Positions 10,567 to 19,954 of a stretch of DNA of 64,000 nt are shown here, piece by piece. This DNA comes from Mixta calida (GTDB taxonomy: Bacteria; Pseudomonadota; Gammaproteobacteria; Enterobacterales; Enterobacteriaceae). The stretch lies in contig NZ_CP026378.1 of NCBI RefSeq assembly GCF_002953215.1, positions 310,001 to 374,000 of the forward strand, given 5' to 3'. Numbering within the stretch: position 1 is the stretch's first letter; every line of letters begins with the position of its first letter. The notes beneath the pieces were generated by a model that was given only the letters and a program-made list of their open reading frames with translations, was not told the DNA's origin and made no database searches. The translations under genes were made by a program, and so were the position numbers.

Positions 10567-11607
10567 ATGATAAAAACGCAAACCTTTTTTGATGGTCACA
10601 ACGATCTGCTGCTGCGTCTGTGGGTCAACCACGCGGACAATCCGGCGCAGGCCTTTTTCGCCGGGCTTGAGCGCGGGCATCTTGATTACCCGCGCATGCG
10701 TCAGGGCGGCTTCGCCGGCGGCCTGTTCGCCGTCTTCGTGCCGCCCGCCGTCTGGCTGGCGGGCGAGCGCAAGCAGGATCTCGCCAGCGTGCAGGCGCAG
10801 CACGACGCGCTGGCGATCGCCGAGGCGCAGATAGCGATTTTGCAGCAGCTGGCGGACGCGTCGCAGGGCCGGGCGCGTCTGTGCCGCACGGCGGCGGAGA
10901 TCGAGCAATGCCTGCAACAGGATGTGCTGGCGCTGGTGATGCATATTGAAGGCGCCGAGATGCTCGACCCGGAGCTGGCGCTGCTGGACACGTTTTATCA
11001 GCTGGGCCTGCGCAGCATCGGGCCGTTCTGGAACCTGCCCAACCGCTTCGGCGTCGGCGTTAACGGCGGCTTTCCCGGTTCGCCCGATACCGGCGACGGC
11101 ATGACGGAGGAGGGCAAAGCGCTGATTCGCGCCTGCAATCGCAAACGGCTGCTGATCGATCTTTCGCATATGAATGAGAAGGCCTTCTGGCAAACAGCGG
11201 AGCTCAGCGATGCGCCGCTGGTGGCGACGCACTCCAACGCGCACGCGCTCTGCGCGCAGCCGCGCAACCTGACCGACGCGCAGCTGGCGGCTATCGCCCA
11301 CAGCGACGGTTTCGTCGGCGTTAACTTTGGCAACGCCTTTCTGCGCGCCGATGGACAACGCAATGCCGACACGTCGTTGCATGAAATTGTTAAACACCTG
11401 TGCTGGCTGATCGATAAAGTGGGAGAAGATCGGGTTGGCTTTGGATCTGATTTTGACGGCATCAGCGTGCCGGAAAGCCTTGGCGACGTAACGGGAATGC
11501 CAAAACTTTTCAAGGCGTTAACCGATGCTGGCTTTGATGAGAAACGTCTGGAAAAACTGGCCTGGCGTAACTGGCTGCGGGTGCTGAAGCGCACGTGGGG
11601 TCAATAG
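10567..11607 (+). CDS. Membrane dipeptidase family (M19) zinc peptidase
   Basis: A protein of about 346 residues of the renal dipeptidase family. The first metal-ligand motif DGHND (residues 9-13) lies right after the chosen ATG. The bridging glutamate is in MHIEGAEM, and further ligands lie in DLSHMNEKAFW and THSNAHALC. VGFGSDFDGI near the end is typical of the family. A longer frame opens at GTG 10498, but that codon is inside the ERIC element, so ATG 10567 is preferred; its ribosome binding site is weak. There is no signal peptide, so it is cytoplasmic. It stands directly upstream of pqqA, as I recall for other enterobacterial pqq loci. It could degrade peptides left from PqqA processing, but that is inference. 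Confidence 0.86.
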   Translation: MIKTQTFFDGHNDLLLRLWVNHADNPAQAFFAGLERGHLDYPRMRQGGFAGGLFAVFVPPAVWLAGERKQDLASVQAQHDALAIAEAQIAILQQLADASQGRARLCRTAAEIEQCLQQDVLALVMHIEGAEMLDPELALLDTFYQLGLRSIGPFWNLPNRFGVGVNGGFPGSPDTGDGMTEEGKALIRACNRKRLLIDLSHMNEKAFWQTAELSDAPLVATHSNAHALCAQPRNLTDAQLAAIAHSDGFVGVNFGNAFLRADGQRNADTSLHEIVKHLCWLIDKVGEDRVGFGSDFDGISVPESLGDVTGMPKLFKALTDAGFDEKRLEKLAWRNWLRVLKRTWGQ

Positions 11608-11737
11608 AAAAGTTGCGATCCAGGTCACATTAGAGCAACATCTGCGCTGCCAAATTTTCATATTTGACAAGTTGTGGGTTGCCTGCCGCAATTAATGGTG
11701 ACAACCCCGTCATTTTAACGCCAAGAGGAGAAGCCTA

Positions 11738-11815
11738 ATGTCTGCATGGATCAAACCTGCATTTGAAGATTTACGTCTGGGTCTGGAAGTGACTCTGTAC
11801 ATTTCCAACCGTTAA
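11738..11815 (+). CDS. pqqA: PQQ precursor peptide PqqA
   Basis: A 25-residue peptide reading [20 protein letters not shown] then YISNR. The conserved core EVTLY holds E17 and Y21, the two side chains that PqqE cross-links and that become the PQQ skeleton. It is slightly longer than the 22-24 residues usual in the family because of an SA insert after Met. ATG 11738 follows AGAGGAGAAG. A TTGACA hexamer at 11664-11669 is a candidate -35 element, but no good -10 was found at the right spacing. A terminator-type hairpin follows at 11823-11851. Confidence 0.96.
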   Translation: MSAWIKPAFEDLRLGLEVTLYISNR

Positions 11816-11822
11816 TCCCTGT

Positions 11823-11851
11823 GCCCGCGCTCGTCGCGGGCCTGTTTTTTT
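11823..11851 (+). terminator. Attenuating terminator between pqqA and pqqB
   Basis: GCCCGCG (11823-11829) pairs with CGCGGGC (11835-11841), followed by CTG and seven T. Its position inside the operon suggests partial termination that makes pqqA mRNA more abundant than the pqqBCDEF mRNA. Confidence 0.8.
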
Positions 11852-11870
11852 CTCCTTTCCCGGTCATCAC

Positions 11871-12782
11871 ATGCAGATCAAAGTTCTTGGCTCCGCAGCT
11901 GGCGGAGGGTTCCCGCAATGGAACTGCAATTGTCACAACTGTCAGGGCGTGCGTAACGGCACGATGAAAACCTCGCGGCGGACGCAATCCTCTATCGCCA
12001 TCAGCGACAACGGCAAGGATTGGGTATTGTGCAATGTCTCGCCCGATATCTGCCATCAGCTGTTGGCTTCGCCTGAATTGAATAATCCCGACGTGCTGCG
12101 CGGCACCGGCATCGGCGCCATTATCCTGACCGACAGCCAGATCGATCACAGCGCGGGCTTACTCAATTTACGTGAAGGCTGTCCGCATCAGGTCTGGTGT
12201 ACCGAAGAGGTGCATCAGGATCTGACCACCGGCTTCCCGGTATTCACCATGCTTTCTCACTGGAACGGCGGCCTGGTGCATCACCCGATCGTGCCGGACA
12301 GCCCGTTTACCGTCGGCGTCTGTCAAAGCCTGCGCTTTACCGCCATTCCGCTGCTGAGCAACGCGCCGCCTTATTCGCAGTACCGCAACCGCCCGCTGCC
12401 GGGTCATAACGTGGCGCTGTTTGTGGAAGACGGCAGCAGCGGCAAAAGCCTGCTGTATGCGCCGGGGTTGGGCGAGCCGGACGCGGCGCTGATGCCGTGG
12501 CTGCAAAAGGCGGACTGTCTGCTGATCGACGGCACGCTGTGGCGCGACAACGAGCTGGCGGCGACCGGCGTCGGGCTGAATACCGGTAAAGATATGGGCC
12601 ACCTTGCGCTCTCAGAAGAGCAGGGACTGGCCGCGCTGCTGGCGTCATTGCCGGCGGAACGTAAGATTCTGATTCACATTAACAACACCAATCCCATCCT
12701 GGATGAAGAGTCCGCTGAGCGCCAGAGCCTGACGCAGCAGGGTATCGAAGTGAGCTGGGATGGCATGTTGATCGAGGTATAA
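11871..12782 (+). CDS. pqqB: PQQ biosynthesis protein PqqB
   Basis: A 303-residue metallo-beta-lactamase-fold protein, full family length. The start [20 protein letters not shown] and the block [18 protein letters not shown] are diagnostic. PqqB is needed for PQQ formation and has been reported as an iron-dependent hydroxylase acting on the tyrosine-derived ring of the excised Glu-Tyr unit. It is cytoplasmic. It is the second gene of the operon, 55 bases after pqqA and two bases before pqqC. Confidence 0.97.
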   Translation: MQIKVLGSAAGGGFPQWNCNCHNCQGVRNGTMKTSRRTQSSIAISDNGKDWVLCNVSPDICHQLLASPELNNPDVLRGTGIGAIILTDSQIDHSAGLLNLREGCPHQVWCTEEVHQDLTTGFPVFTMLSHWNGGLVHHPIVPDSPFTVGVCQSLRFTAIPLLSNAPPYSQYRNRPLPGHNVALFVEDGSSGKSLLYAPGLGEPDAALMPWLQKADCLLIDGTLWRDNELAATGVGLNTGKDMGHLALSEEQGLAALLASLPAERKILIHINNTNPILDEESAERQSLTQQGIEVSWDGMLIEV

Positions 12783-12784
12783 CC

Positions 12785-13540
12785 ATGACGCAGGCACAGC
12801 CGCTTTCGCCGCAGGCCTTTGAACAGGCGCTGCGCGCAAAAGGCGCTTACTACCATATTCATCATCCGTACCATATTGCGATGCACAACGGCAAGGCGAC
12901 GCGCGAGCAGATCCAGGGCTGGGTCGCCAACCGCTTTTACTACCAGACCAATATTCCGCTGAAGGATGCGGCGATCATGGCCAACTGCCCGCACCCGGAA
13001 GTGCGCCGCAAATGGATTCAGCGCATGCTCGATCATGACGGCTACGGCGGCAGCGAAGGCGGCATCGAAGCCTGGCTGCGGCTCGGCGAGGCGGTCGGCC
13101 TGAAGCGCGAGGTGGTGGAATCGGAAGCGCTGGTGCTGCCCGGCGTGCGTTTCGCCGTTGACGCCTATGTGAACTTCGCCCGTCGCGCCAACTGGCAGGA
13201 AGCGGCCTGCAGCTCGCTAACCGAACTGTTCGCGCCGCAGATTCATCAGGCGCGTCTCGACAGCTGGCCGCAGCACTATCCCTGGATCGAAGCGGAAGGC
13301 TACGACTATTTCCGCAGCCGTCTGGGACAGGCTAACCGCGATGTGGAGCATGGCCTGCAGCTGGCGCTGGAATATTGCGACACGGTTGAGAAGCAGCAGC
13401 GCATGCTGGAAATCTTACAGTTCAAGCTGGATATCCTGTGGAGCATGCTCGACGCCATGACCATGGCCTATGATCTGAAACGCCCGCCTTACCATACGGT
13501 GACGGCGGACCTCGCCTGGCATAAAACGAGACTGGTGTAA
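12785..13540 (+). CDS. pqqC: Pyrroloquinoline-quinone synthase PqqC
   Basis: A 251-residue all-helical oxidase that performs the final ring closure and eight-electron oxidation giving PQQ, using O2 and no cofactor. Family blocks present include [37 protein letters not shown] and [17 protein letters not shown]. Length is normal. ATG 12785 is two bases after the pqqB stop, and the stop overlaps the pqqD start (TAATG). Confidence 0.97.
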   Translation: MTQAQPLSPQAFEQALRAKGAYYHIHHPYHIAMHNGKATREQIQGWVANRFYYQTNIPLKDAAIMANCPHPEVRRKWIQRMLDHDGYGGSEGGIEAWLRLGEAVGLKREVVESEALVLPGVRFAVDAYVNFARRANWQEAACSSLTELFAPQIHQARLDSWPQHYPWIEAEGYDYFRSRLGQANRDVEHGLQLALEYCDTVEKQQRMLEILQFKLDILWSMLDAMTMAYDLKRPPYHTVTADLAWHKTRLV

Positions 13541-13818
13541 TGGATATTAACGCTTCACAAACGCCGCTGTTTCGTCGCGGCTTTCGCCTGCAGTGGGAAG
13601 AGGCGCAAAACTGCCACGTCATTCTCTACCCTGAGGGCATGGCGCGGCTGAACGGCAGCGCCGCCGAAATCCTGCTGCTGGTGGACGGCAAGCGCACGCT
13701 GGGCGATATCATCGCCGAGCTCAACGCCCGTTTCCCCGGCGTGCCCGATCTGGGCGCTGACGTAACCGATTTTTTTGGCAAAGCCTATGAACAGAAGTGG
13801 ATCATCTTCCGTGACTGA
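13540..13818 (+). CDS. pqqD: PqqA-binding chaperone PqqD
   Basis: A 92-residue protein of the RRE type that binds PqqA and presents it to PqqE. Characteristic segments are [32 protein letters not shown] and [15 protein letters not shown]. Translation is coupled: its ATG overlaps the pqqC stop, and the pqqE GTG start lies within its last codons. Confidence 0.95.
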   Translation: MDINASQTPLFRRGFRLQWEEAQNCHVILYPEGMARLNGSAAEILLLVDGKRTLGDIIAELNARFPGVPDLGADVTDFFGKAYEQKWIIFRD

Positions 13819-14950
13819 ACGGAAACCCGGCGTTAATCCGCCGCTGTGGCTGCTGGCGGAGCTGACCTACCGCTGTCCGTTGCAGTGCCCTTATTGCTCC
13901 AACCCGCTCGATTTCGCGCAGCAGGAGAAAGAGCTGACCACGGAACAGTGGATTGACGTCTTTCGCCAGGCGCGCGCTATGGGCAGCGTGCAGATTGGTT
14001 TTTCCGGCGGCGAGCCGCTGGTGCGCAAAGATCTGCCTGAGCTGATCGCCGCCGCGCGCGGCCTCGGTTTCTATACCAACCTGATCACCTCCGGCATCGG
14101 GCTGACCGAGAAAAAACTGCAAACCTTCGCCGACGCCGGTCTGGACCATATTCAGATCAGCTTCCAGGCGAGCGATGAGACGCTGAACGCCGCGCTGGCC
14201 GGGTCGGAGAAGGCATTCCGACAGAAGCTGGAGATGGCGCGCGCGGTAAAGGCGCACGGTTATCCGATGGTGCTGAACTTCGTGCTGCATCGCCACAATA
14301 TCGATCAGATCGACCGTATCATCGAGCTTTGCATCGAGCTGGAGGCGGACGACGTCGAGCTGGCGACCTGTCAGTTTTACGGCTGGGCGCAGCTGAACCG
14401 CGAAGGGCTGCTGCCGACGCGCGAACAGATCGCGCGTGCGGAAGCCGTTGTGGGTCAGTACCGTGAACGTATGGCGGCCAGCGGCAGTCTGACCAATCTG
14501 CTGTTCGTTACGCCCGACTATTATGAAGAGCGACCGAAAGGCTGTATGGGCGGCTGGGGCGCGATTTTCCTCAGCGTGACGCCGGAAGGCACCGCGCTGC
14601 CGTGCCACAGCGCGCGCCAGCTGCCGGTGCAGTTCCCGTCGGTGCTGGAGCAGAGCCTGGACCATATCTGGTACGACTCGTTCGGCTTCAACCGCTATCG
14701 CGGCTTCGACTGGATGCCGGAACCGTGCCGCTCCTGCGACGAAAAAGAGAAGGATTTCGGCGGCTGCCGCTGTCAGGCCTTTATGCTGACCGGCAACGCG
14801 GACAACGCCGATCCGGTCTGCGCCAAATCGCCGCACCACGACAAAATCCTTGCGGCGCGCGAACAGGCTAACTGCACGCAGATGCAAATCAGCCAGCTGC
14901 AATTCCGCAACCGCGTTAACTCTCAGCTGATCTTCAAGGCGAATGCCTGA
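13811..14950 (+). CDS. pqqE: PqqA peptide cyclase, radical SAM enzyme PqqE
   Basis: A radical SAM/SPASM enzyme of about 379 residues that makes the C-C bond between the Glu and Tyr of PqqA. The 4Fe-4S motif CPLQCPYC (CxxxCxxC) lies near residue 25, followed by GFSGGEPL. The C-terminal SPASM cysteines lie in CMGGWG and [17 protein letters not shown] place the start at GTG 13811, giving [15 protein letters not shown], which fits the family N-terminus. A frame open from ATG 13775 would add twelve residues encoded inside pqqD and is unlikely. The start overlaps the pqqD end by 8 bases, and the stop overlaps the pqqF start (TGATG). Confidence 0.95.
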   Translation: MTERKPGVNPPLWLLAELTYRCPLQCPYCSNPLDFAQQEKELTTEQWIDVFRQARAMGSVQIGFSGGEPLVRKDLPELIAAARGLGFYTNLITSGIGLTEKKLQTFADAGLDHIQISFQASDETLNAALAGSEKAFRQKLEMARAVKAHGYPMVLNFVLHRHNIDQIDRIIELCIELEADDVELATCQFYGWAQLNREGLLPTREQIARAEAVVGQYRERMAASGSLTNLLFVTPDYYEERPKGCMGGWGAIFLSVTPEGTALPCHSARQLPVQFPSVLEQSLDHIWYDSFGFNRYRGFDWMPEPCRSCDEKEKDFGGCRCQAFMLTGNADNADPVCAKSPHHDKILAAREQANCTQMQISQLQFRNRVNSQLIFKANA

Positions 14951-17334
14951 TGACGCAGGCGGCCTCGTTACGGCTGGATAACGGCCTGACGGTGCTGCTG
15001 CGGCACGATCCGCAGGCGACAGAGGCCGCCGCGCTGATCCGGGTCGCCAGCGGCAGCGACCACGAACCTGCGCGCTGGCCCGGTCTGGCGCACCTGTTAG
15101 AACATCTGCTGTTTAGCGGCAGCCGCGATTATCGCGACGCGCAGCGGTTGATGAGCTGGGTTCCGGCGCAGGGCGGGCGCCTTAACGCCACCACGCATGC
15201 CGATCGCACCGCCTTCTTTTTCAGCCTGGCGCCCGCCGGGCTGGAGCCGGGACTGGCGCGATTGGTGGATATGCTGACGCACCCGCTGTTCGCGCCTGAG
15301 GCGCTGGCGCAGGAGGTCGCGGTGATTGACGCCGAATATCGCCTGCTGCGCGGCGATGCGCAGACGCTCAGCGGCGTGGCGCAGCGCCATCTGTTCAGCG
15401 GCCCGCCCGCCATGCACCGTTTTCACGTCGGCGATCGCATCAGCTTCGGCGACGACCTCGCTGCGCTGCGCCAGGCGCTGTGCGCTTTTCATCAGCAATA
15501 CTACCACGCCGCGGCGATGACGCTCTGGCTGCTGGGGCCGCAGCCGCTGGATGCGCTGGCGCAGCTCGCCCGACGCTATGGCGCGCGGCTGCCTGCGGCG
15601 CAGCCTCTTGCTGCGCAGGCGCCCGCCCGCCTGCGGGCTTTGGGCGATGCGAAGGCGCGTATCGCCGGCGCGACGCAGCTGCGGCTGACGTTCGCCCTTA
15701 ACCAATGGCATGAGCGCGACGCGAACATGAGCGCCTTGTTGCAGCAGCTGCTGAGCGACGAAGCGGAGGGCGGCCTGCTGGCGCAATTGCGCGCGCAGGC
15801 GTGCTGCGACGGCGTCAGTTTGCAGACGTGCTGGCGCGGCGGCGGCGCGGCGCTGATCGCCGTCTGCTTTGACGCTGCCGACGCCTCTCCTGAACAGGCG
15901 GCGCGGCTGGAGGCGGCGTTACGGCCGTGGCTGGCTCAGGCGGCCGGGCTAAGCGCTGCGCAGCTGGAACATTATGCGGAGCTGGCGCAACAGCGCTTCG
16001 CCGATAAAAGCGCGCTCGACCGCCTGCGCGAAGAAGCGTTCGGCTTTGCGCCGCCGCCTCAGCTGGTTATCACGCAGTGGCGCGGCTTTCTGACGCGGCT
16101 ACAGGCCGCGGAGGTCAGCCGCCTGTGGCTGGATGAAACGCTTGAAGGCGAGACGCAAAGTTCGGCAGGCTTCGATTTTATTTCCGTCCCCTTTACGCCC
16201 GCGTCGTTAAACGCGCAGCCGCCGCGCTTTCGCTTCGCGCCCTTTCCGCCCCTTGCCGCGTCTCCAGCGCTGCCCGCAGCGTCAGCCCCTTTGTTACATC
16301 TTTCTGCCGCTGCCGAGTCGCCTGCGGTGTTGACCCTGCGTCCGCGCCCGGAAAAGCCGATTAACGATGCGCTTGGGTATGCTTTGCAGGCTTCTCTGCG
16401 CGCGCTGGCGGCCAGCCTGACGCACCAGGGCGCGATGCTTAGCGTCGAGCGACGTCAGGGAATCTGGCAGTTACAGCTGAGCGGCGATCCACAACAGATG
16501 CGCGCGGCGCTGGCCGCCATGGCGACGCGGCTGCGATCGTTCCCCGCCGCTGCGCAGAGCGAAAGCGCCTGGCGACGGGAGCAACAGCAGGCGCGCGGCG
16601 ATATACCGGTGCGTCGGCTGTTAAACCAGCTGCCGCGCTGGCTGATGGCGGAGCCGGTCGTAAAGGATTTACATCAGATCGAGTGGCAGGCGGCGCTGAC
16701 AGGCGGCGACGCCGCGCTGCGCGAGGATTTGGCGCGGCTGCTGAGCACGCTGCCGGGGCGGGTAGCGTCCGCGTCCCGCTGGCTGCTGCATGAGCCTGTC
16801 GCTGGCGCTCGTCACAACCTGAGTCAGACGCAGGGCGATACGGCGCTGCTGCTGTTTTGTCCGCTGACGCAGCCCGATAGCGAAGCGCAGCTGGCGTGGC
16901 GGCTGTTGGCGTTGATCTGCCAGCCGCTCTTTTTCCAGCGGCTGCGCGTAGAGCAGCAGATAGGCTATGTGGCGAGTTGCAGCTTTCATCAGGCCGCCGA
17001 TCGTGAAGGCATCCTGTTCGCATTACAGTCGCCGCAGCTTTCCGGCGACACGCTCTGTCAGCATACCCAACGCTTCCTGAGCGATGTCGCGGACGATATC
17101 GCCCGACTGACGGCACAAGCGCTGGCGGAAAAGCGGACGCGGTTGTGGCAGCAGCTACAGCCGGAAGGCGACGCGCTGGCGCGCGCGCGTCAGACCCTGG
17201 CTTTCGCTCATCTGATTTCGCCAACGGCGCAGGCGACGCTGCAACGGCTGGACGTTGCCGCGCTGCTGCGCTGGCATCGCGTGCTTTGCGATGAGGCGTA
17301 CTGGCAGCGTTGTATTCTTCAGGCGTCGGGCTGA
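14950..17334 (+). CDS. pqqF: PQQ-operon zinc protease PqqF (M16 family)
   Basis: A 794-residue pitrilysin-family metalloprotease, somewhat longer than the roughly 760 residues usual for enterobacterial PqqF. The inverted zinc motif HLLEHLLFSG (HxxEH) lies near residues 47-51, with the downstream glutamate in EVAVIDAEYRLLRGD. The C-terminal half contains the inactive M16 repeat (LRVEQQIGYVASCSFHQAAD). It is thought to cut the cross-linked PqqA. It is the last gene of the operon, very rich in Ala, Leu and Gln, and convergent with the cyclase gene. Confidence 0.92.
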   Translation: MTQAASLRLDNGLTVLLRHDPQATEAAALIRVASGSDHEPARWPGLAHLLEHLLFSGSRDYRDAQRLMSWVPAQGGRLNATTHADRTAFFFSLAPAGLEPGLARLVDMLTHPLFAPEALAQEVAVIDAEYRLLRGDAQTLSGVAQRHLFSGPPAMHRFHVGDRISFGDDLAALRQALCAFHQQYYHAAAMTLWLLGPQPLDALAQLARRYGARLPAAQPLAAQAPARLRALGDAKARIAGATQLRLTFALNQWHERDANMSALLQQLLSDEAEGGLLAQLRAQACCDGVSLQTCWRGGGAALIAVCFDAADASPEQAARLEAALRPWLAQAAGLSAAQLEHYAELAQQRFADKSALDRLREEAFGFAPPPQLVITQWRGFLTRLQAAEVSRLWLDETLEGETQSSAGFDFISVPFTPASLNAQPPRFRFAPFPPLAASPALPAASAPLLHLSAAAESPAVLTLRPRPEKPINDALGYALQASLRALAASLTHQGAMLSVERRQGIWQLQLSGDPQQMRAALAAMATRLRSFPAAAQSESAWRREQQQARGDIPVRRLLNQLPRWLMAEPVVKDLHQIEWQAALTGGDAALREDLARLLSTLPGRVASASRWLLHEPVAGARHNLSQTQGDTALLLFCPLTQPDSEAQLAWRLLALICQPLFFQRLRVEQQIGYVASCSFHQAADREGILFALQSPQLSGDTLCQHTQRFLSDVADDIARLTAQALAEKRTRLWQQLQPEGDALARARQTLAFAHLISPTAQATLQRLDVAALLRWHRVLCDEAYWQRCILQASG

Positions 17335-17367
17335 ATCATGCCTTGCTTGCCGCCGCTACCGCCGGGA

Positions 17368-18336
17368 TTAACCCGAATTGCGGCGCGCTTTTTTATGCTG
17401 ATACATGATGTCGTCGCTGTGGCTGAGCAGCGATGCGAGCGGTTGCGGCTGCGCCGGATCGAAACCTACCGTGCCGACGGAAAAATCGAGACGGTAACGG
17501 CGTTGCAGCGGCTTCATATGCTGTTCCAGTTCGTGGCGGAATGCCTCCAGCCGCTCCGCCGCCTGCTGCTGATCCATATCGATAAACAGCACGACGAATT
17601 CATCACCGCCGAGGCGGGCGAACAGGGCGGATTGTCTGAAGCTGATCTTTAGCGCGTCAGCAAAATCCATCAGCGCGCGGTCACCTTCACGATGGCCGAA
17701 GTTATCGTTAATCTCTTTAAAACGATCGAGATCGAAGAACGCCAGGCTGGCGAAACAGTGGCGCAGGGCGCACTCTTTCAGCAGCATCTGGCCCAGCGTC
17801 ATAAAGCCGCGGCGGTTGGAGATCTGCGTCAGCTCGCCAGAGGTGGACGCCTGGAAGCTGACCAGCTCTGATTCCGCCATAGAGGCTAAATCACGCAGGG
17901 CATGGATATCATCGGCGGTAAAATCGCGCGTCTGACTGTCGAGAATGCAGAGCGTGCCGACCTTCGAGCCGTTGGGCGCGCGCAGCGGACAACCGGCGTA
18001 AAAGCGGATTTGTGGTTCGCCGGTCACCAGCGGATTATCATAGAAACGCTCATCTTTGCGCGCATCCTCCACGATCATGACGTCATTCTGCAAAATTACG
18101 TGACCGCAGAAGGAGATGTCGCGCGGCGTCTGCTTAGCGGTGACGCCTTCGCCCGATTTAAACCACTGGTGATCGGCGTCGAGCAGGCTTACCACCGACG
18201 CGGTCACGTTGAACAGCCTTTTCGCCAGGCGCGTCAGGCGATCGAATCGCTCTTCCGCAGGCGTATTTAATAGTCTCAGCGCATGAAGTTCATCGAGGCG
18301 CTGAGGTTCGTTAGCAGGGATTTCTGGTGTTTTCAT
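17368..18336 (-). CDS. GAF-domain diguanylate cyclase
   Basis: A protein of about 322 residues. A GAF sensor domain (about 25-150; CGHVILQNDVMIVEDARKDE, GCPLRAPNGSKVGTLCILD) precedes a GGDEF domain (about 165-320) with an intact active site LGGDEFVVLF and the metal-binding FFDLDRFKEINDNFGHREGD. It should make cyclic-di-GMP from two GTP in the cytoplasm. No RxxD inhibitory site is evident immediately before GGDEF. ATG 18336 with an AAAGG site is preferred over a GTG five codons upstream. The ligand of the GAF domain is unknown. Confidence 0.9.
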   Translation of the reverse strand: MKTPEIPANEPQRLDELHALRLLNTPAEERFDRLTRLAKRLFNVTASVVSLLDADHQWFKSGEGVTAKQTPRDISFCGHVILQNDVMIVEDARKDERFYDNPLVTGEPQIRFYAGCPLRAPNGSKVGTLCILDSQTRDFTADDIHALRDLASMAESELVSFQASTSGELTQISNRRGFMTLGQMLLKECALRHCFASLAFFDLDRFKEINDNFGHREGDRALMDFADALKISFRQSALFARLGGDEFVVLFIDMDQQQAAERLEAFRHELEQHMKPLQRRYRLDFSVGTVGFDPAQPQPLASLLSHSDDIMYQHKKARRNSG

Positions 18337-18550
18337 AAAAAAGCCTTTCACACTTTATAATTATTGAATTGCCGTAACAGTATCGGTCAGAAAAGCGACA
18401 ACTTCAGGGTCATTTGCAACGGGACGCAGCCTGACAGGCTTATTACCTGTAATGGTTACCTTAGTGTCAGTGAGAGGCGGTGTAAAATCTGGCTGGCGAA
18501 GTTTTTGCGCAGCGAAGCGATTGCCACGCCACATGCAGGGGACGAGGTAT

Positions 18551-18581
18551 AAAAAAGCCCGCGGCGGAGAAGGCGCGGGCT
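18551..18581 (-). terminator. Terminator of hemB
   Basis: Read on the minus strand, AGCCCGCG pairs with CGCGGGCT, followed by six T. It lies about 70 bases after the hemB stop. The rest of 18337-18650 (about 310 bases) holds only this and the cyclase promoter region. Confidence 0.8.
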
Positions 18582-18650
18582 ATATCATTTTCTTATCAGT
18601 CGGATTGCCCGGCACGGAGCATTGCCTGTCTTCCGCGCCGTCCGCAAACC

Positions 18651-19628
18651 TTACAGCAGGTTGCGTTCCGCCAGATCGAGCGCGAAGTAGCTGAAGATAA
18701 TGTCTGCGCCGGCGCGCTTAATGGCGCCCAGGCTTTCCAGAATCACCGCATCTTCGTTGATCGCGCCTGCCTGAGCGGCGAACTTGATCATCGCGTACTC
18801 GCCGCTGACCTGATAAGCCGCCAGCGGCAGCTCGGTGCGCTCGCGGATATCGCGCAGCACGTCCAGATAGGCGCCTGCCGGTTTCACCATCAGCGAATCC
18901 GCGCCCTCGGCGGCGTCAATCAGCGATTCACGGATCGCTTCACGACGGTTCATCGGGTTCATCTGATAGGTTTTGCGATCGCCTTTCAGCGCGGTGCCTG
19001 CCGCTTCGCGGAACGGACCGTAGAAAGAAGAGGCGAACTTGGTGGAGTAGGACATGATGGCGGTGTCGGTAAAGCCCGCTTCATCCAGCGCGCGGCGAAT
19101 CGCGGCGACCTGTCCATCCATCGCGGCGGACGGCGCGATAAAATCCGCGCCCGCCTGTGCGGCGACCACCGCCTGCTTGCCGAGGTTGATCAGCGTGGCG
19201 TCGTTATCGACGCCGTGATCGCACAGCACGCCGCAGTGGCCGTGCGAGGTATATTCGCAGAAACAGGTATCGGACATGACGATCATCTCCGGCACCGCAT
19301 CTTTACAGATGCGCGACATACGCGCCACCAGACCGTTTTCCTGCCAGGCGTCGCTGCCGGTGGCGTCGGTGTGATGGGAAATGCCGAAGGTCATCACTGA
19401 ACGGATGCCCGCTTTAGCGATGCGTTCGATCTCCCAGGCGAGACGTTTTTCGGGAATGCGCATGACGCCCGGCATCGCGGCAATTGCTTTGTACTCATCC
19501 ACGCCTTCTTCAACGAAGATCGGCAGAGCCAAATCGTTGCGGCTCAGAGAGGTTTCCTGGAACATATCGCGCAGCGCGGCGCTTTTACGTAATCGTCTTG
19601 GGCGATTAATCAAAGAAAATTCAGACAT
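18651..19628 (-). CDS. hemB: Delta-aminolevulinic acid dehydratase (porphobilinogen synthase)
   Basis: A protein of about 325 residues condensing two 5-aminolevulinate molecules to porphobilinogen in haem synthesis. The metal-binding cysteine segment [20 protein letters not shown], the lysine region [20 protein letters not shown] and the Schiff-base lysine motif [11 protein letters not shown] are intact. The frame opens earlier at 19661, but the family N-terminus fits the internal ATG 19628 ([19 protein letters not shown]), which I chose. It is divergent from the small heat-shock gene. Confidence 0.96.
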   Translation of the reverse strand: MSEFSLINRPRRLRKSAALRDMFQETSLSRNDLALPIFVEEGVDEYKAIAAMPGVMRIPEKRLAWEIERIAKAGIRSVMTFGISHHTDATGSDAWQENGLVARMSRICKDAVPEMIVMSDTCFCEYTSHGHCGVLCDHGVDNDATLINLGKQAVVAAQAGADFIAPSAAMDGQVAAIRRALDEAGFTDTAIMSYSTKFASSFYGPFREAAGTALKGDRKTYQMNPMNRREAIRESLIDAAEGADSLMVKPAGAYLDVLRDIRERTELPLAAYQVSGEYAMIKFAAQAGAINEDAVILESLGAIKRAGADIIFSYFALDLAERNLL

Positions 19629-19954
19629 AGTGATTTGCTGTACAGGTGAAAAAGTCATCATAGTGTACGCGCTTTTATTATTTACGGGGAAACTTCCCGT
19701 GCTGACCTTGCCCTGTTTTCAGGCTACACACCGCGTCAGGCCGCCTTTGCGTCTTTAGTTAACATTAAAGCAACAGAAACGCCGTTCTATATTCCACGAG
19801 GCTATGACGCATTATTTTTAATATAAAAAATCATTATTTTTAACCACGCTTGAAAAGGCGAGGGGCGTACATAAATACGGTTTCGGGAAGGGCGCTTCCC
19901 TGCATGTTTAAACTTTTGACGGCTCAACGTTGTGGAGATTTCAGGAGGTTACTC
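19629..19954. promoter_or_regulatory. hemB/hsp20 divergent region with sigma-32-like promoter
   Basis: The region is AT-rich and free of genes. CTTGAAAA at 19849-19856 matches the sigma-32 -35 element. The -10 side (CGTACATAAA, about 19866-19875) is only a partial match. A transcript starting near 19885 would carry a leader of about 70 bases ending in the pairing described separately at 19911-19950. Confidence 0.45.
19911..19950 (+). promoter_or_regulatory. Candidate RNA thermometer over the hsp20 ribosome binding site
   Basis: AACTTTTGA (19911-19919) can pair with TCAGGAGGTT (19941-19950), which contains the AGGAGG ribosome binding site. The pairing uses A-U, G-U and C-G pairs with one bulged A, and leaves a loop of about 21 bases. 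Run of four U against the Shine-Dalgarno sequence and many wobble pairs are features of fourU and ROSE thermometers, which are common in hsp20 leaders. No folding program was run. Confidence 0.5.

Noticed and set aside
13775-13810. Earlier ATG start for pqqE
   Set aside because: It would add twelve residues encoded within pqqD; homologous N-termini fit GTG 13811.
13802-14902. 366-codon frame antisense to pqqE
   Set aside because: Complement of a well-conserved radical SAM gene; composition is typical of antisense shadows.
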